From an uncultured Eubacteriales bacterium (lineage in GTDB: Bacteria > Bacillota > Clostridia > Christensenellales > QAND01), in assembly GCA_900546685.1 (NCBI GenBank), contig UREB01000103.1, positions 1 to 6,318 on the forward strand: 6,318 bases of DNA, read 5' to 3'. This document shows positions 1 to 6,318 of the stretch, one piece after another. A program made the translations under genes and the position numbers. Under the pieces are notes generated by a model. It searched no databases, was not told the origin of the DNA, and worked only from the letters and a program-made list of their open reading frames with translations. Positions within the stretch are counted from its first letter, which is position 1, and the number at the start of each line of letters is the position of its first letter.

Positions 1-2432
1 GGCGCAGCCGTATCCTGTGGATAAGGGCCAAAGCCTGTTTCAATGGTATCTACTATGCGATTGGGCGCGTTTACAACCACCTCCATCGCCTCATCTTCTC
101 CCAGGTAGGCAAACTCATCCAGCATTTCCTGGGTGGTATGCAGATACAGCGGAGGCTGCTGATCAGCGTCCGTAAATCCTTGCCCGCTCATCAAGATACG
201 ACGCACATATTCATCCTGTGGCTTGATGAAGTGTACATCGCCCGTAGCCACCGTCGGGATTCCTTTTTCCCTACCCAACGCAATGATCTTTCGGTTGATG
301 TTCTGCAGATCTTCTTCGCTATGGACCCAAAAGCCATCTCTATCGTCACGCAGCAAAAAGGCATTGTTTCCAATGGGCTGTACTTCAAGGTAATCGTAAA
401 AATCCACCAAATGCCTTTGCGTCGTCTCATCCAATTTTCCAAGAACAGCGCGGAATACTTCTCCCTGTTCGCACGCACCGCCTACAATCAGACCTTCCCG
501 ATGTTTCATCACAAGGCTTTTCGGCATAACGGGATGCCGGTGGAAATGCCGAAGATGTGCCTCTGTTACCAATGTATAGAGGTTTTTCAGCCCTTTTTTA
601 TTTTTGACCAGCAGAATGAGATGATTGGTAGGCAACGCTTTTGTGCTTGCCGATCCATTGAGCTGAGAAAAGCGCTTAGCGCCGGCCAATTCTCTGAGCC
701 TTTCCCACATGCGAGCTGTACAAGCAGCATCGTCCATGGCGCGGTGATGGTGCAGCTGTTCGATCTTAAAATGCCTGCACATAGCATCCAGCGTATGCCG
801 GCGCACATCCGGCACCATCATACGGGCCAAAGGAAGCGTATCCACTACCGCATTGGGGAAATCCAGTCCGTAAACCTTACCCCGATTTCGTATAAACGAT
901 ACATCAAATGTTGCGTTGTGGGCCACAATTGGGCTACTGCCCACAAATTTTGCAAATGCACGTAAGGTTTCTTCCTCGGATGGCGCTTCGGCCAAATCCT
1001 GGTCGGTAATGCCCGTCAGCTTCACGATTTCGGGCGGAAGCTTTGCCAACGGCTTTGCAAAGCTTTCGAATGTCTCGATTGCTTGCCCATCTTTCCAGCG
1101 AACAGCGCCAACCTCAATGATCTCATTTTCCTTTTTATCTAGCCCCGTGGTCTCAATATCAAAGACGACCACTTCGCCAATCTCTTCGTCTTCACCTGTA
1201 AAAGCGGCCATGTCGTTGGCCATGTATGCCTCTACACCATAGATCAGCTTTAAGTCCTTACCGGATTTTTTCAACGCCATATTGGCATCAAAAGCAAACG
1301 GGAATGCCTGCACAACGCCATGGTCTGTAATGGCCAGCCCTGAAAGACCCATCCCAGCCGCAGTATTCACCAGTTCTTTTGCATCGGCCAAGCCATCCAA
1401 TCCGCTCATTTTGGTATGGGCGTGTAGTTCTGGACGATGGAATGGAAGATCGCCGTCTCCTCGATCAAGAAACGGCATATACGAGATCTGGTTGGCCCAT
1501 ACAACCTCTTGCCGAGTATATGTATCCAGCCTCACGATCCCACGTACAAACACTCTTTTTTTCTTGGAAAGCACTTCAACGGCATGCGCCGCCGCCTTAT
1601 TTTCCATAGAGGCCAAAATGTTTACCGTTCCATAGTAATCGGTCAACAAAAAGGACACAATACTTTCATCCTTGGAGCGTTTTTTTCTTGCCTCAACGGA
1701 GAGAGCGATCCCCTCCAGATTTACCCGGCCCAGTTCTAACGTCACCATCGAGAGATCATCTGTCTTTTTGGGAAAAAACGGTTCGCCCAGCAGCGATCTC
1801 GTTTTTTCTGTTTTTTCCGATTTGGCCGACGACCTGGCCTTTTTCGGCCTCTTTTGTTTTTCCTTTGCTTTGGAAAGCTCTCCGGTTCGCTCCAAAGAGT
1901 GTGATGCCTCATTCGGCTTTGGTGCCTGTTCACATTCTATTTTGGCCGGAAAATCAACGAGCTCAGTACAAGGAACGGGATCCGCCAGCTTTTCTTTTTC
2001 CACAAAAAACAGATGACATCCACCGGTCGTTTCCTGCACAAATTGCAGCAATTCTTCATATCCCGGCATCATCTGTATCACATCTTTGAGGTTGCTTTCC
2101 TCAAAAGCGCAGTATACGATCTTCTTTTCTTCATTGTACTTCCAATAGCTCTGACTCCAAAAAGCGCAACAGGAACGCATCTCTTTTTTTGAGTATTCGA
2201 CGCATAAACGCGCAAACTCCCTTTCATTGGAAATAGGCATGCGCATAGAAACCAGTGTGTTTTCCTGGCCTGTTTGCAAAATTAAATGCGCTTGTATTTT
2301 AGCAAATTCAGCATAAGACAGCGCCTTATCCGTATGCGCATAAATATGTAGCTGTTCCCGTGTTCTGGAAAATGCAATTTTTTCAATCCATACATTTCCG
2401 TACGGTGTCTCAATTTGCTTTGCCTGGCTCAT
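1..2432 (-). CDS. polC: DNA polymerase III alpha subunit, Gram-positive PolC type, 3'-truncated by the window edge
   Basis: Replicative DNA polymerase of low-GC Gram-positives, combining synthesis and proofreading in one chain. The frame stays open for 810 codons to the window edge; the Bacillus subtilis protein is about 1437 residues, so the palm, fingers, clamp-binding and C-terminal domains lie outside. Visible in order: a poorly conserved N-terminal domain (1 to about 171); a lysine-rich linker (about 172-228); an OB-fold nucleic-acid domain (about 229-325); the first half of the PHP domain with HAHT at 337-340 and T369-D370-H371; the inserted DEDDh exonuclease; and the second half of PHP with TGDVHF, including D732 and H734. 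Exonuclease residues are D425-I-E427 (motif I, VFDIETTG), D510 (motif II, VAHNATFD), and H563 with D568 (motif III, HRAMDD). All five catalytic positions are present, so proofreading should be active. I checked the translation across the window and saw no stop or frameshift. The ATG overlaps the ispG stop as ATGA. The PHP-split exonuclease rules out DnaE. Confidence 0.97.
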   Translation of the reverse strand, partial: MSQAKQIETPYGNVWIEKIAFSRTREQLHIYAHTDKALSYAEFAKIQAHLILQTGQENTLVSMRMPISNEREFARLCVEYSKKEMRSCCAFWSQSYWKYNEEKKIVYCAFEESNLKDVIQMMPGYEELLQFVQETTGGCHLFFVEKEKLADPVPCTELVDFPAKIECEQAPKPNEASHSLERTGELSKAKEKQKRPKKARSSAKSEKTEKTRSLLGEPFFPKKTDDLSMVTLELGRVNLEGIALSVEARKKRSKDESIVSFLLTDYYGTVNILASMENKAAAHAVEVLSKKKRVFVRGIVRLDTYTRQEVVWANQISYMPFLDRGDGDLPFHRPELHAHTKMSGLDGLADAKELVNTAAGMGLSGLAITDHGVVQAFPFAFDANMALKKSGKDLKLIYGVEAYMANDMAAFTGEDEEIGEVVVFDIETTGLDKKENEIIEVGAVRWKDGQAIETFESFAKPLAKLPPEIVKLTGITDQDLAEAPSEEETLRAFAKFVGSSPIVAHNATFDVSFIRNRGKVYGLDFPNAVVDTLPLARMMVPDVRRHTLDAMCRHFKIEQLHHHRAMDDAACTARMWERLRELAGAKRFSQLNGSASTKALPTNHLILLVKNKKGLKNLYTLVTEAHLRHFHRHPVMPKSLVMKHREGLIVGGACEQGEVFRAVLGKLDETTQRHLVDFYDYLEVQPIGNNAFLLRDDRDGFWVHSEEDLQNINRKIIALGREKGIPTVATGDVHFIKPQDEYVRRILMSGQGFTDADQQPPLYLHTTQEMLDEFAYLGEDEAMEVVVNAPNRIVDTIETGFGPYPQDTAA

Positions 2433-3496
2433 AGCCGCTCCTGCTCCCTTTGGCATGCCAACCGTTTCGCTTCCTGTACCAAAACGGAAATCAAGTCCGT
2501 TCCTTCCACTTTTCCTATTTTTTGGCCGTGTTGGAAGAGGATTGCATCCCCCGCAGCCCCCGCAATGCCGATATCTGCCTCTCTGGCTTCCCCAGGGCCA
2601 TTCACTACACAACCCATTACAGCTACCTTCAGTGGGATTTTAATACCGGAAAGCCTACGTTCCACTTCCAATGCAATCTTTTCCACTTCAATGCTCGTTC
2701 TCCCGCAGGTTGGGCAGGCGATGACCTCTACGCCTTCCTCCCGCAAGCCTACCGCCTTGAGAATACGTTTGGCCACAGGCACCTCCTGCAGCGGGTCGCC
2801 CGCCAAAGAAACACGGATGGTGTCGCCAATGCCCTCCAGCAGTAGGCTCCCAATTCCAACAGACGACTTCACCGTTCCCATAGCACAGGTGCCCGATTCT
2901 GTCACACCCAAGTGCAGCGGATACGGCGTTTTTTTCGCCAACAGCCGATAGGCTTGTATCATCGTGGGTACATGGCTATGTTTTACGGATAGCACGATGA
3001 CATCAAAGCCTTCTTCCTCCAGGATATGGGCATGTCCCAGCGCGCTTTCCACCAACGCTTCTGCCGTTGGCCCTTTGTATTTTTCCAGCAGCTGTTTTTC
3101 CAAAGACCCTGCATTGACGCCAATCCGAATCGGAACCCCATGCTCTTTAGCCGCCGCTACGACATTCTGCACCTTTTCTCTACTGCCGATATTGCCAGGG
3201 TTAATCCTCAGTTTATCAATACCTGCTTCTATACTGCCTACCGCCAACCTAGCGTCGAAATGGATGTCCGCAACCAATGGTACCTGTGCCCTTTTTTTGA
3301 TTTCCTCGATTGCCTTTACACAGGCACTGTCATAAATGCTCATGCGCACCAAATCACAGCCCGCTTCGGATAGCGCTTGTATCTGTGTCACAGTGCTCTC
3401 TATGTCTCGTGTATCCGTGTTCGTCATGCTTTGGATACATACAGGCGCACCGCCCCCCATCGCAAGAGACCCGATGTGTATCTGCCTTGTTTCCAT
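2429..3496 (-). CDS. ispG: 4-hydroxy-3-methylbut-2-en-1-yl diphosphate synthase (flavodoxin/ferredoxin type)
   Basis: Iron-sulfur enzyme of the MEP pathway that opens the ring of 2-C-methyl-D-erythritol 2,4-cyclodiphosphate to give HMBPP, the step before IspH. It takes electrons from ferredoxin or flavodoxin. The 355-residue length fits the short bacterial form without the extra central domain of plant enzymes. The N-terminal TIM barrel carries Q22-S-M-T-N-T, VADIHFDARLA (75-85), R97-I-N-P-G-N-I-G and HLGVTESG (195-202), then the K210-S-S-x-G-I-G turn. The C-terminal domain has the cluster ligands C261, C264 (CPTCGRT) and C296 (MGCVVNGPGEA), plus E303 as the fourth ligand. All four positions are intact. 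The segment R51-M-S-I-Y-D-S-A-C differs from the V-R-V-A-V-P-D form I recall as usual. The ATG is preceded by AAGGAGAGG. The TGA stop shares two bases with the polC ATG. It lies after rseP, with dxr two genes upstream, in the position occupied by proS in Bacillus. Identification is firm. Confidence 0.98.
   Translation of the reverse strand: METRQIHIGSLAMGGGAPVCIQSMTNTDTRDIESTVTQIQALSEAGCDLVRMSIYDSACVKAIEEIKKRAQVPLVADIHFDARLAVGSIEAGIDKLRINPGNIGSREKVQNVVAAAKEHGVPIRIGVNAGSLEKQLLEKYKGPTAEALVESALGHAHILEEEGFDVIVLSVKHSHVPTMIQAYRLLAKKTPYPLHLGVTESGTCAMGTVKSSVGIGSLLLEGIGDTIRVSLAGDPLQEVPVAKRILKAVGLREEGVEVIACPTCGRTSIEVEKIALEVERRLSGIKIPLKVAVMGCVVNGPGEAREADIGIAGAAGDAILFQHGQKIGKVEGTDLISVLVQEAKRLACQREQERL
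2438..2442 (-). promoter_or_regulatory. Ribosome binding site of polC, inside the end of ispG
   Basis: The minus strand reads AGGAG followed by CGGCT and then the polC ATG, a 5-base spacer. The site lies within the last codons of ispG. Together with the ATGA overlap it supports the ATG at 2432 as the polC start. Confidence 0.7.
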
Positions 3497-3501
3497 CCAA
3501 A

Positions 3502-3510
3502 CCTCTCCTT
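3502..3510 (-). promoter_or_regulatory. Ribosome binding site of ispG, overlapping the rseP stop
   Basis: The minus strand reads AAGGAGAGG. The AGGAG core lies 8 bases before the ispG ATG. The first two A bases are also the last two of the rseP TAA stop, so a ribosome ending rseP sits on the ispG initiation site. This favours coupled translation. Confidence 0.75.
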
Positions 3511-4531
3511 ATCTAAAAAACACGTCCTTCACCGATATCAAAATGATAAGCCCAAACATCAGACAAATCCCAATGGCATTGAGGAGCCCTTCTCGTTCCG
3601 GGTTTACCCGCCTTCTAAAAATCAGTTCATAAAATACAAATAGGCATCGTCCTCCGTCTAAACCTGGGATGGGCAGCAGATTGGCGATTCCCAGGTTCAG
3701 CGTTGCCATAGAAACCATGAGTAACATGGTTCTGAAACCGCTTTCAATACTCATGGACATCTCCTGTACAAATCCAACAGGGCCGATCAATTCTCCCTCC
3801 GGTTTGGCCCCGCCAAACAGCCCGACAATCAGCTGTCCTAAAAATTCAAACATCATACGGGCCATCTGCCATGTGACCTGAAAGCCTTTTTGTATTGCTT
3901 CAAAAAAACCAACCGGCTGGAAAGCAGCTTGCGTTTGTATCCCCAAAATGGACTGCCCATTGATCTCTACTTTGGGAATTTCCAGCATCAGCGTTTCCCC
4001 TTCCCGTTCAACGGTTAACACGGCCGTCTGTCCGGACTGCGCAATTAGCGAGGAAGGCGTTTCAAACAAAAGAGGGTCCTCCCCCCCTACTCGCTCTATC
4101 ACATCGCCTATCTGCAAACCGTATGCATCTGCTTGCGATTGTGGGAGAATGTTCATAACGGTATGCCTTGGCATACCAATAGCACCGGCAAAAACGGCAC
4201 AAAGCAATACGCTCAGCAAAATATTTGCCAATGGCCCCGCCACAAAAATCAAAAGCCTTTTCCATGGCCCAACGGAATAAAAGCTGCCGGGCACAGGCCC
4301 TGTTAAGCTTTCCTCATCTGGCTCTTCTCCTAAAAAACGGCAAAACCCCCCGAGAGGGATTAGCCGCAATGTATATTGTGTTTCTTTGGGCTTCCAGGAA
4401 AGCAGCTTGGGGCCAATGTTGATGGAAAACTCCTCTACCTTCACACCCGCGGCTCTACCTGCCAGCATATGCCCCAATTCATGAACGATGATCAAAACGC
4501 CCAAAATGAGAATGGCGATGATATAAGTCAA
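3509..4531 (-). CDS. rseP: Site-2 intramembrane zinc metalloprotease (RseP/RasP family)
   Basis: Membrane-embedded protease of the M50 family that cuts substrates within the membrane, typically anti-sigma factors already clipped at site 1, and remnant signal peptides. Numbering is from the TTG at 4531 (340 residues); the earlier TTG at 4537 would add two. The zinc motif HELGH is at 17-21 inside the first membrane segment. The P-L-G-G motif near 59-62 precedes the second segment (about 92-115, with F-V-A-G-P-L-A-N). A single PDZ domain spans about 123-190. The third zinc ligand is D292 in NLLPIPGLDGG (284-294), within the third segment; a fourth hydrophobic segment covers about 316-334. One PDZ domain and this length match Bacillus RasP, unlike the two-PDZ enzyme of E. 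coli at about 450 residues. No sigma or anti-sigma gene is in view, so the substrate cannot be inferred. Its TAA stop overlaps the ispG ribosome binding site. Function is firm; the start is less certain. Confidence 0.95.
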   Translation of the reverse strand: MTYIIAILILGVLIIVHELGHMLAGRAAGVKVEEFSINIGPKLLSWKPKETQYTLRLIPLGGFCRFLGEEPDEESLTGPVPGSFYSVGPWKRLLIFVAGPLANILLSVLLCAVFAGAIGMPRHTVMNILPQSQADAYGLQIGDVIERVGGEDPLLFETPSSLIAQSGQTAVLTVEREGETLMLEIPKVEINGQSILGIQTQAAFQPVGFFEAIQKGFQVTWQMARMMFEFLGQLIVGLFGGAKPEGELIGPVGFVQEMSMSIESGFRTMLLMVSMATLNLGIANLLPIPGLDGGRCLFVFYELIFRRRVNPEREGLLNAIGICLMFGLIILISVKDVFFR

Positions 4532-4538
4532 ATACAAA

Positions 4539-4542
4539 CCTC
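4539..4542 (-). promoter_or_regulatory. Ribosome binding site that decides the rseP start
   Basis: The minus strand reads GAGG here. Two in-frame TTG codons follow, at 4537 and 4531. The first is only 1 base from the GAGG core, too close for initiation; the second is 7 bases away, an ideal distance. There is no ATG or GTG near the N-terminus, so the site points to TTG at 4531. Confidence 0.6.
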
Positions 4543-4551
4543 AATTCTTTT

Positions 4552-5691
4552 TTATATGGCTTCCATAAATTGGCGAACCTGTTTGTCTATCTGCAAAATC
4601 TCATCCAGGTTCGGTTCCTTACCGCCGGTAAATTCCGACATGGCCTTTTCAATCAGCCGTGGGATATCATAAAACCCTATACGATGCTCCCTATATCTCT
4701 GCACAGCGATCTCATTGGCCGCGTTGAATGCAATCGGAGACATACCGCCCTGCCGACCCGCCTCATAGGCAAGCGCCAAACAGGGGAATCGTTCTGTATC
4801 CGGCGACTCAAAGTGCAGCGAACCAAGCGTTACAAAATCTACTGCCTCCGATCCCTGATGCAGCCTATTCGGATATCCCAAGGCCACCTGAATCGGCAGC
4901 TTCATATCCGGGACTCCCATCTGAGCTAAAATCGAGCGGTCTTGGTATTCTACCATGCTATGTACAATGCTTTCCGGATGCACGATGACCTCCACTTGCT
5001 CTACCGGAACATCAAACAGCCAGCGCGCCTCTAATACCTCCAATCCCTTGTTGGCAAGTGTCGCGCTGTCAATGGAGATTTTTGTCCCCATATTCCATTT
5101 TGGATGCTTTATGGCCTGCTCTACTGTGGCTTTAGCAATTTCGCCCTTTTCCCAAGTGCGGAATGGGCCGCCCGAGCAGGTTAGCAAAATACGCCGTATC
5201 TCTTTGTCTCTGTTTCCTTCTAAGCATTGAAAGATTGCACTGTGTTCGCTATCCACCGGATACAATCTGGCATTGTGCTGCTCTAGCAGCGCACGGATGG
5301 CCGCGCCTCCACAAACAATGCTTTCCTTGTTGGCAACACAGGTCTTTAGCCCATGACAAATGCTTTCTTTCAACGGAGCAAAACCCGGAAACCCTACTAC
5401 GGAGATCAAACTGGTATCAGCACCAGAAGCAAGCATCGCTTCCACATGCGCGCGCTCTCCGCCGAATAGCCTGCAATCCTTATCTATGTATTCTTTGGCT
5501 GAGTTATACGTTTTGTCGTCTGAGATTCCCACCGCTTTGGGATGAAATTCTTGAATTTGTTTTAACAAAAGAGGTAGGTTTTTATGAGCAGTCAACGCCA
5601 CGATGCGGAATTCCTCCGGATGCTCCCGCACAACCTCCAACGCCTGTGTGCCCACAGACCCAGTAGAACCTATCAACGCGATCTCAATCAT
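4552..5691 (-). CDS. dxr: 1-deoxy-D-xylulose 5-phosphate reductoisomerase
   Basis: Cytosolic NADPH-dependent enzyme that rearranges and reduces 1-deoxy-D-xylulose 5-phosphate to 2-C-methyl-D-erythritol 4-phosphate, the first committed step of the MEP isoprenoid pathway and the target of fosmidomycin. The 379-residue length is normal for the family. The N-terminal Rossmann fold has the NADPH loop GSTGSVG at 8-14. Metal ligands are D147 and E149 (in PVDSEHSA) and E218. Substrate-binding residues appear in order: S173 (SGGPFR), H196, the flexible-loop W199, then S209, N214 and K215 in the S-A-T-L-A-N-K-G-L-E block. These match E. coli S186, H209, W212, S222, N227, K228 and E231 with a constant offset of 13. 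The C-terminal helical domain contains N323-A-A-N-E. The ATG at 5691 is preceded by AGGAGG. It ends 20 bases before the preferred rseP start. The only other MEP gene in view is ispG, two genes downstream. Identification is firm. Confidence 0.98.
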   Translation of the reverse strand: MIEIALIGSTGSVGTQALEVVREHPEEFRIVALTAHKNLPLLLKQIQEFHPKAVGISDDKTYNSAKEYIDKDCRLFGGERAHVEAMLASGADTSLISVVGFPGFAPLKESICHGLKTCVANKESIVCGGAAIRALLEQHNARLYPVDSEHSAIFQCLEGNRDKEIRRILLTCSGGPFRTWEKGEIAKATVEQAIKHPKWNMGTKISIDSATLANKGLEVLEARWLFDVPVEQVEVIVHPESIVHSMVEYQDRSILAQMGVPDMKLPIQVALGYPNRLHQGSEAVDFVTLGSLHFESPDTERFPCLALAYEAGRQGGMSPIAFNAANEIAVQRYREHRIGFYDIPRLIEKAMSEFTGGKEPNLDEILQIDKQVRQFMEAI

Positions 5692-5701
5692 GCCCTATAC
5701 G

Positions 5702-5707
5702 CCTCCT
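5702..5707 (-). promoter_or_regulatory. Ribosome binding site of dxr
   Basis: On the minus strand this reads AGGAGG, a full Shine-Dalgarno core. It lies 3-8 bases past the cdsA TGA stop and 10 bases before the dxr ATG. The spacing is slightly long but the match is perfect, and no alternative start nearby fits better. Confidence 0.75.
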
Positions 5708-5709
5708 CG

Positions 5710-6318
5710 TCACGCTGCCAGCAATACCAAACTAAAATAACAATATACGATAGGCGCTACAAACAAAATGCTATCCAGTCTGTCCATTACGCCGCCGTGG
5801 CCTGGGAATATCTTTCCAAAATCCTTTATGCCGACATTACGCTTTACCAAAGAAGCTGAGAGATCGCCAATCTGCCCTGCCACGGCGCTTACCAAGCCCA
5901 GCATCGCCATATGTAGCAAGCTGACAGAAGTACCAAGCACAGGCTGAATCAGGTACCCAACCAATACACTGGCCACGATCCCTCCTAGAGTGCCTCCAAT
6001 AGCGCCCTCCACAGTTTTCTTCGGACTGATTTTGGGGCACAGCTTGTGCTTGCCAAATAGCAGCCCTGCAAAATAGGCAAACATGTCTGTAACGCATGCG
6101 CATACCAGAGTGACGACCAAAGCCAGTCGTCCCGCTTCTCCCGGAAAGGTCAGCATCATAGGAAGCATAGACATCATAAGACAGGGATAAAACAACGCAA
6201 AAAAGGTATAGGATGTGCTTACCAGTGTTAAATCCGCGCGCAATACCTTGGTTACAAAGATCAAAATACCAGTGACCATGAGCAGCGCCAAGATCCCTTT
6301 GATTCCAAAATAATGGAT
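5710..6318 (-). CDS. cdsA: Phosphatidate cytidylyltransferase (CDP-diglyceride synthase), 5'-truncated by the window edge
   Basis: Integral membrane enzyme that makes CDP-diacylglycerol from phosphatidic acid and CTP, the precursor of bacterial phospholipids. The frame is open to the window edge, leaving 202 codons before a TGA stop; family members are usually about 265-280 residues, so roughly 60-80 N-terminal residues lie outside. The C-terminal family signature is complete at visible residues 156-182: S156, K159-R160, K165-D166, the HGG at 174-176 and the D179-R180-L-D182 end, which bind metal and CTP in this family. Upstream of it, a conserved segment around D78 is followed by the S98-P-K-K-T-V-E-G block. 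Several hydrophobic stretches (about 8-23, 36-56, 65-87, 105-125, 134-150 and 184-201) fit a multi-pass protein. A TTG at 6291 lies inside the open frame and is not a credible start. Its stop is 18 bases before dxr. The identification is near certain from the signature. Confidence 0.96.
   Translation of the reverse strand: MHYFGIKGILALLMVTGILIFVTKVLRADLTLVSTSYTFFALFYPCLMMSMLPMMLTFPGEAGRLALVVTLVCACVTDMFAYFAGLLFGKHKLCPKISPKKTVEGAIGGTLGGIVASVLVGYLIQPVLGTSVSLLHMAMLGLVSAVAGQIGDLSASLVKRNVGIKDFGKIFPGHGGVMDRLDSILFVAPIVYCYFSLVLLAA

Noticed and set aside
138..965. Plus-strand open frame of 275 codons opposite polC
   Set aside because: It lies entirely antisense to the exonuclease and nearby regions of polC, whose catalytic motifs are clear. 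The translated product shows no family motif, and I see no convincing ribosome binding site.
2415..2951. Plus-strand open frame of 178 codons opposite ispG
   Set aside because: It is a shadow of ispG. The opposite strand encodes intact cluster ligands and catalytic motifs, while this frame has low-complexity serine- and proline-rich sequence with no recognisable domain.
4532..4551. Possible terminator in the dxr-rseP gap, because of a T-rich plus-strand run (4548-4553)
   Set aside because: The minus-strand transcript reads A-rich here, not U-rich, and no GC-rich stem precedes it. The run overlaps the dxr stop region and the rseP ribosome binding site follows at once.
5163..5666. Plus-strand open frame of 167 codons opposite dxr
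   Set aside because: It is antisense to the NADPH-binding and catalytic regions of dxr. Its sequence is rich in Cys, His and Arg, typical of a spurious reverse frame.
5710..6291. Reading cdsA as a complete 193-codon gene starting at TTG 6291
   Set aside because: The frame is open through to the window edge with hydrophobic residues continuing, and the family is normally about 70 residues longer. The gene is cut by the window, not short.
1..6318. A novel defence, mobile or biosynthetic system
   Set aside because: Every base belongs to, or lies within 20 bases of, five well-known housekeeping genes. I saw no repeats, inverted ends, integrase, toxin-antitoxin pair, tRNA or unassigned gap that could hold another system.

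Overview
The window is a tightly packed run of five protein-coding genes, all on the minus strand. In transcription order (right to left) they are cdsA (its 5' end lies outside the window), dxr, rseP (also called rasP), ispG (gcpE) and polC (its 3' end lies outside the window). Gaps between genes are 12 to 20 bases, and ispG and polC overlap by 4 bases. I see no terminator, internal promoter, RNA gene, repeat, mobile element or CRISPR array. Each junction has a recognisable Shine-Dalgarno sequence, so the region reads as one operon segment.

The organism is most likely a member of the Firmicutes (Bacillota), probably class Clostridia. The replicative polymerase is the PolC type, with a 3'-5' exonuclease inserted in the PHP domain, which is typical of low-GC Gram-positives. 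The RseP protein has a single PDZ domain, as in Bacillus RasP. The order cdsA-dxr-rseP-ispG-polC is the arrangement I associate with clostridia; Bacillus has proS where ispG sits here. Base composition looks close to balanced. I cannot name a genus.

Layout: 6318-5710 is the C-terminal part of CDP-diglyceride synthase (phospholipid synthesis). 5691-4552 is DXP reductoisomerase (first committed MEP pathway step). 4531-3509 is the site-2 intramembrane protease. 3496-2429 is the iron-sulfur enzyme IspG (penultimate MEP step). 2432-1 is the first 810 codons of PolC, carrying the N-terminal, OB, PHP and exonuclease domains but not the polymerase active site.

The operon links isoprenoid precursor supply (dxr, ispG) with membrane lipid synthesis (cdsA), membrane protein quality control or signalling (rseP) and chromosome replication (polC). 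In related genomes frr and uppS usually lie just upstream of cdsA; that is background knowledge, not visible here. All key catalytic residues I looked for are present, and I saw no frameshift or truncation. I found no previously undescribed system; the findings concern start choice, gene coupling and minor sequence oddities.
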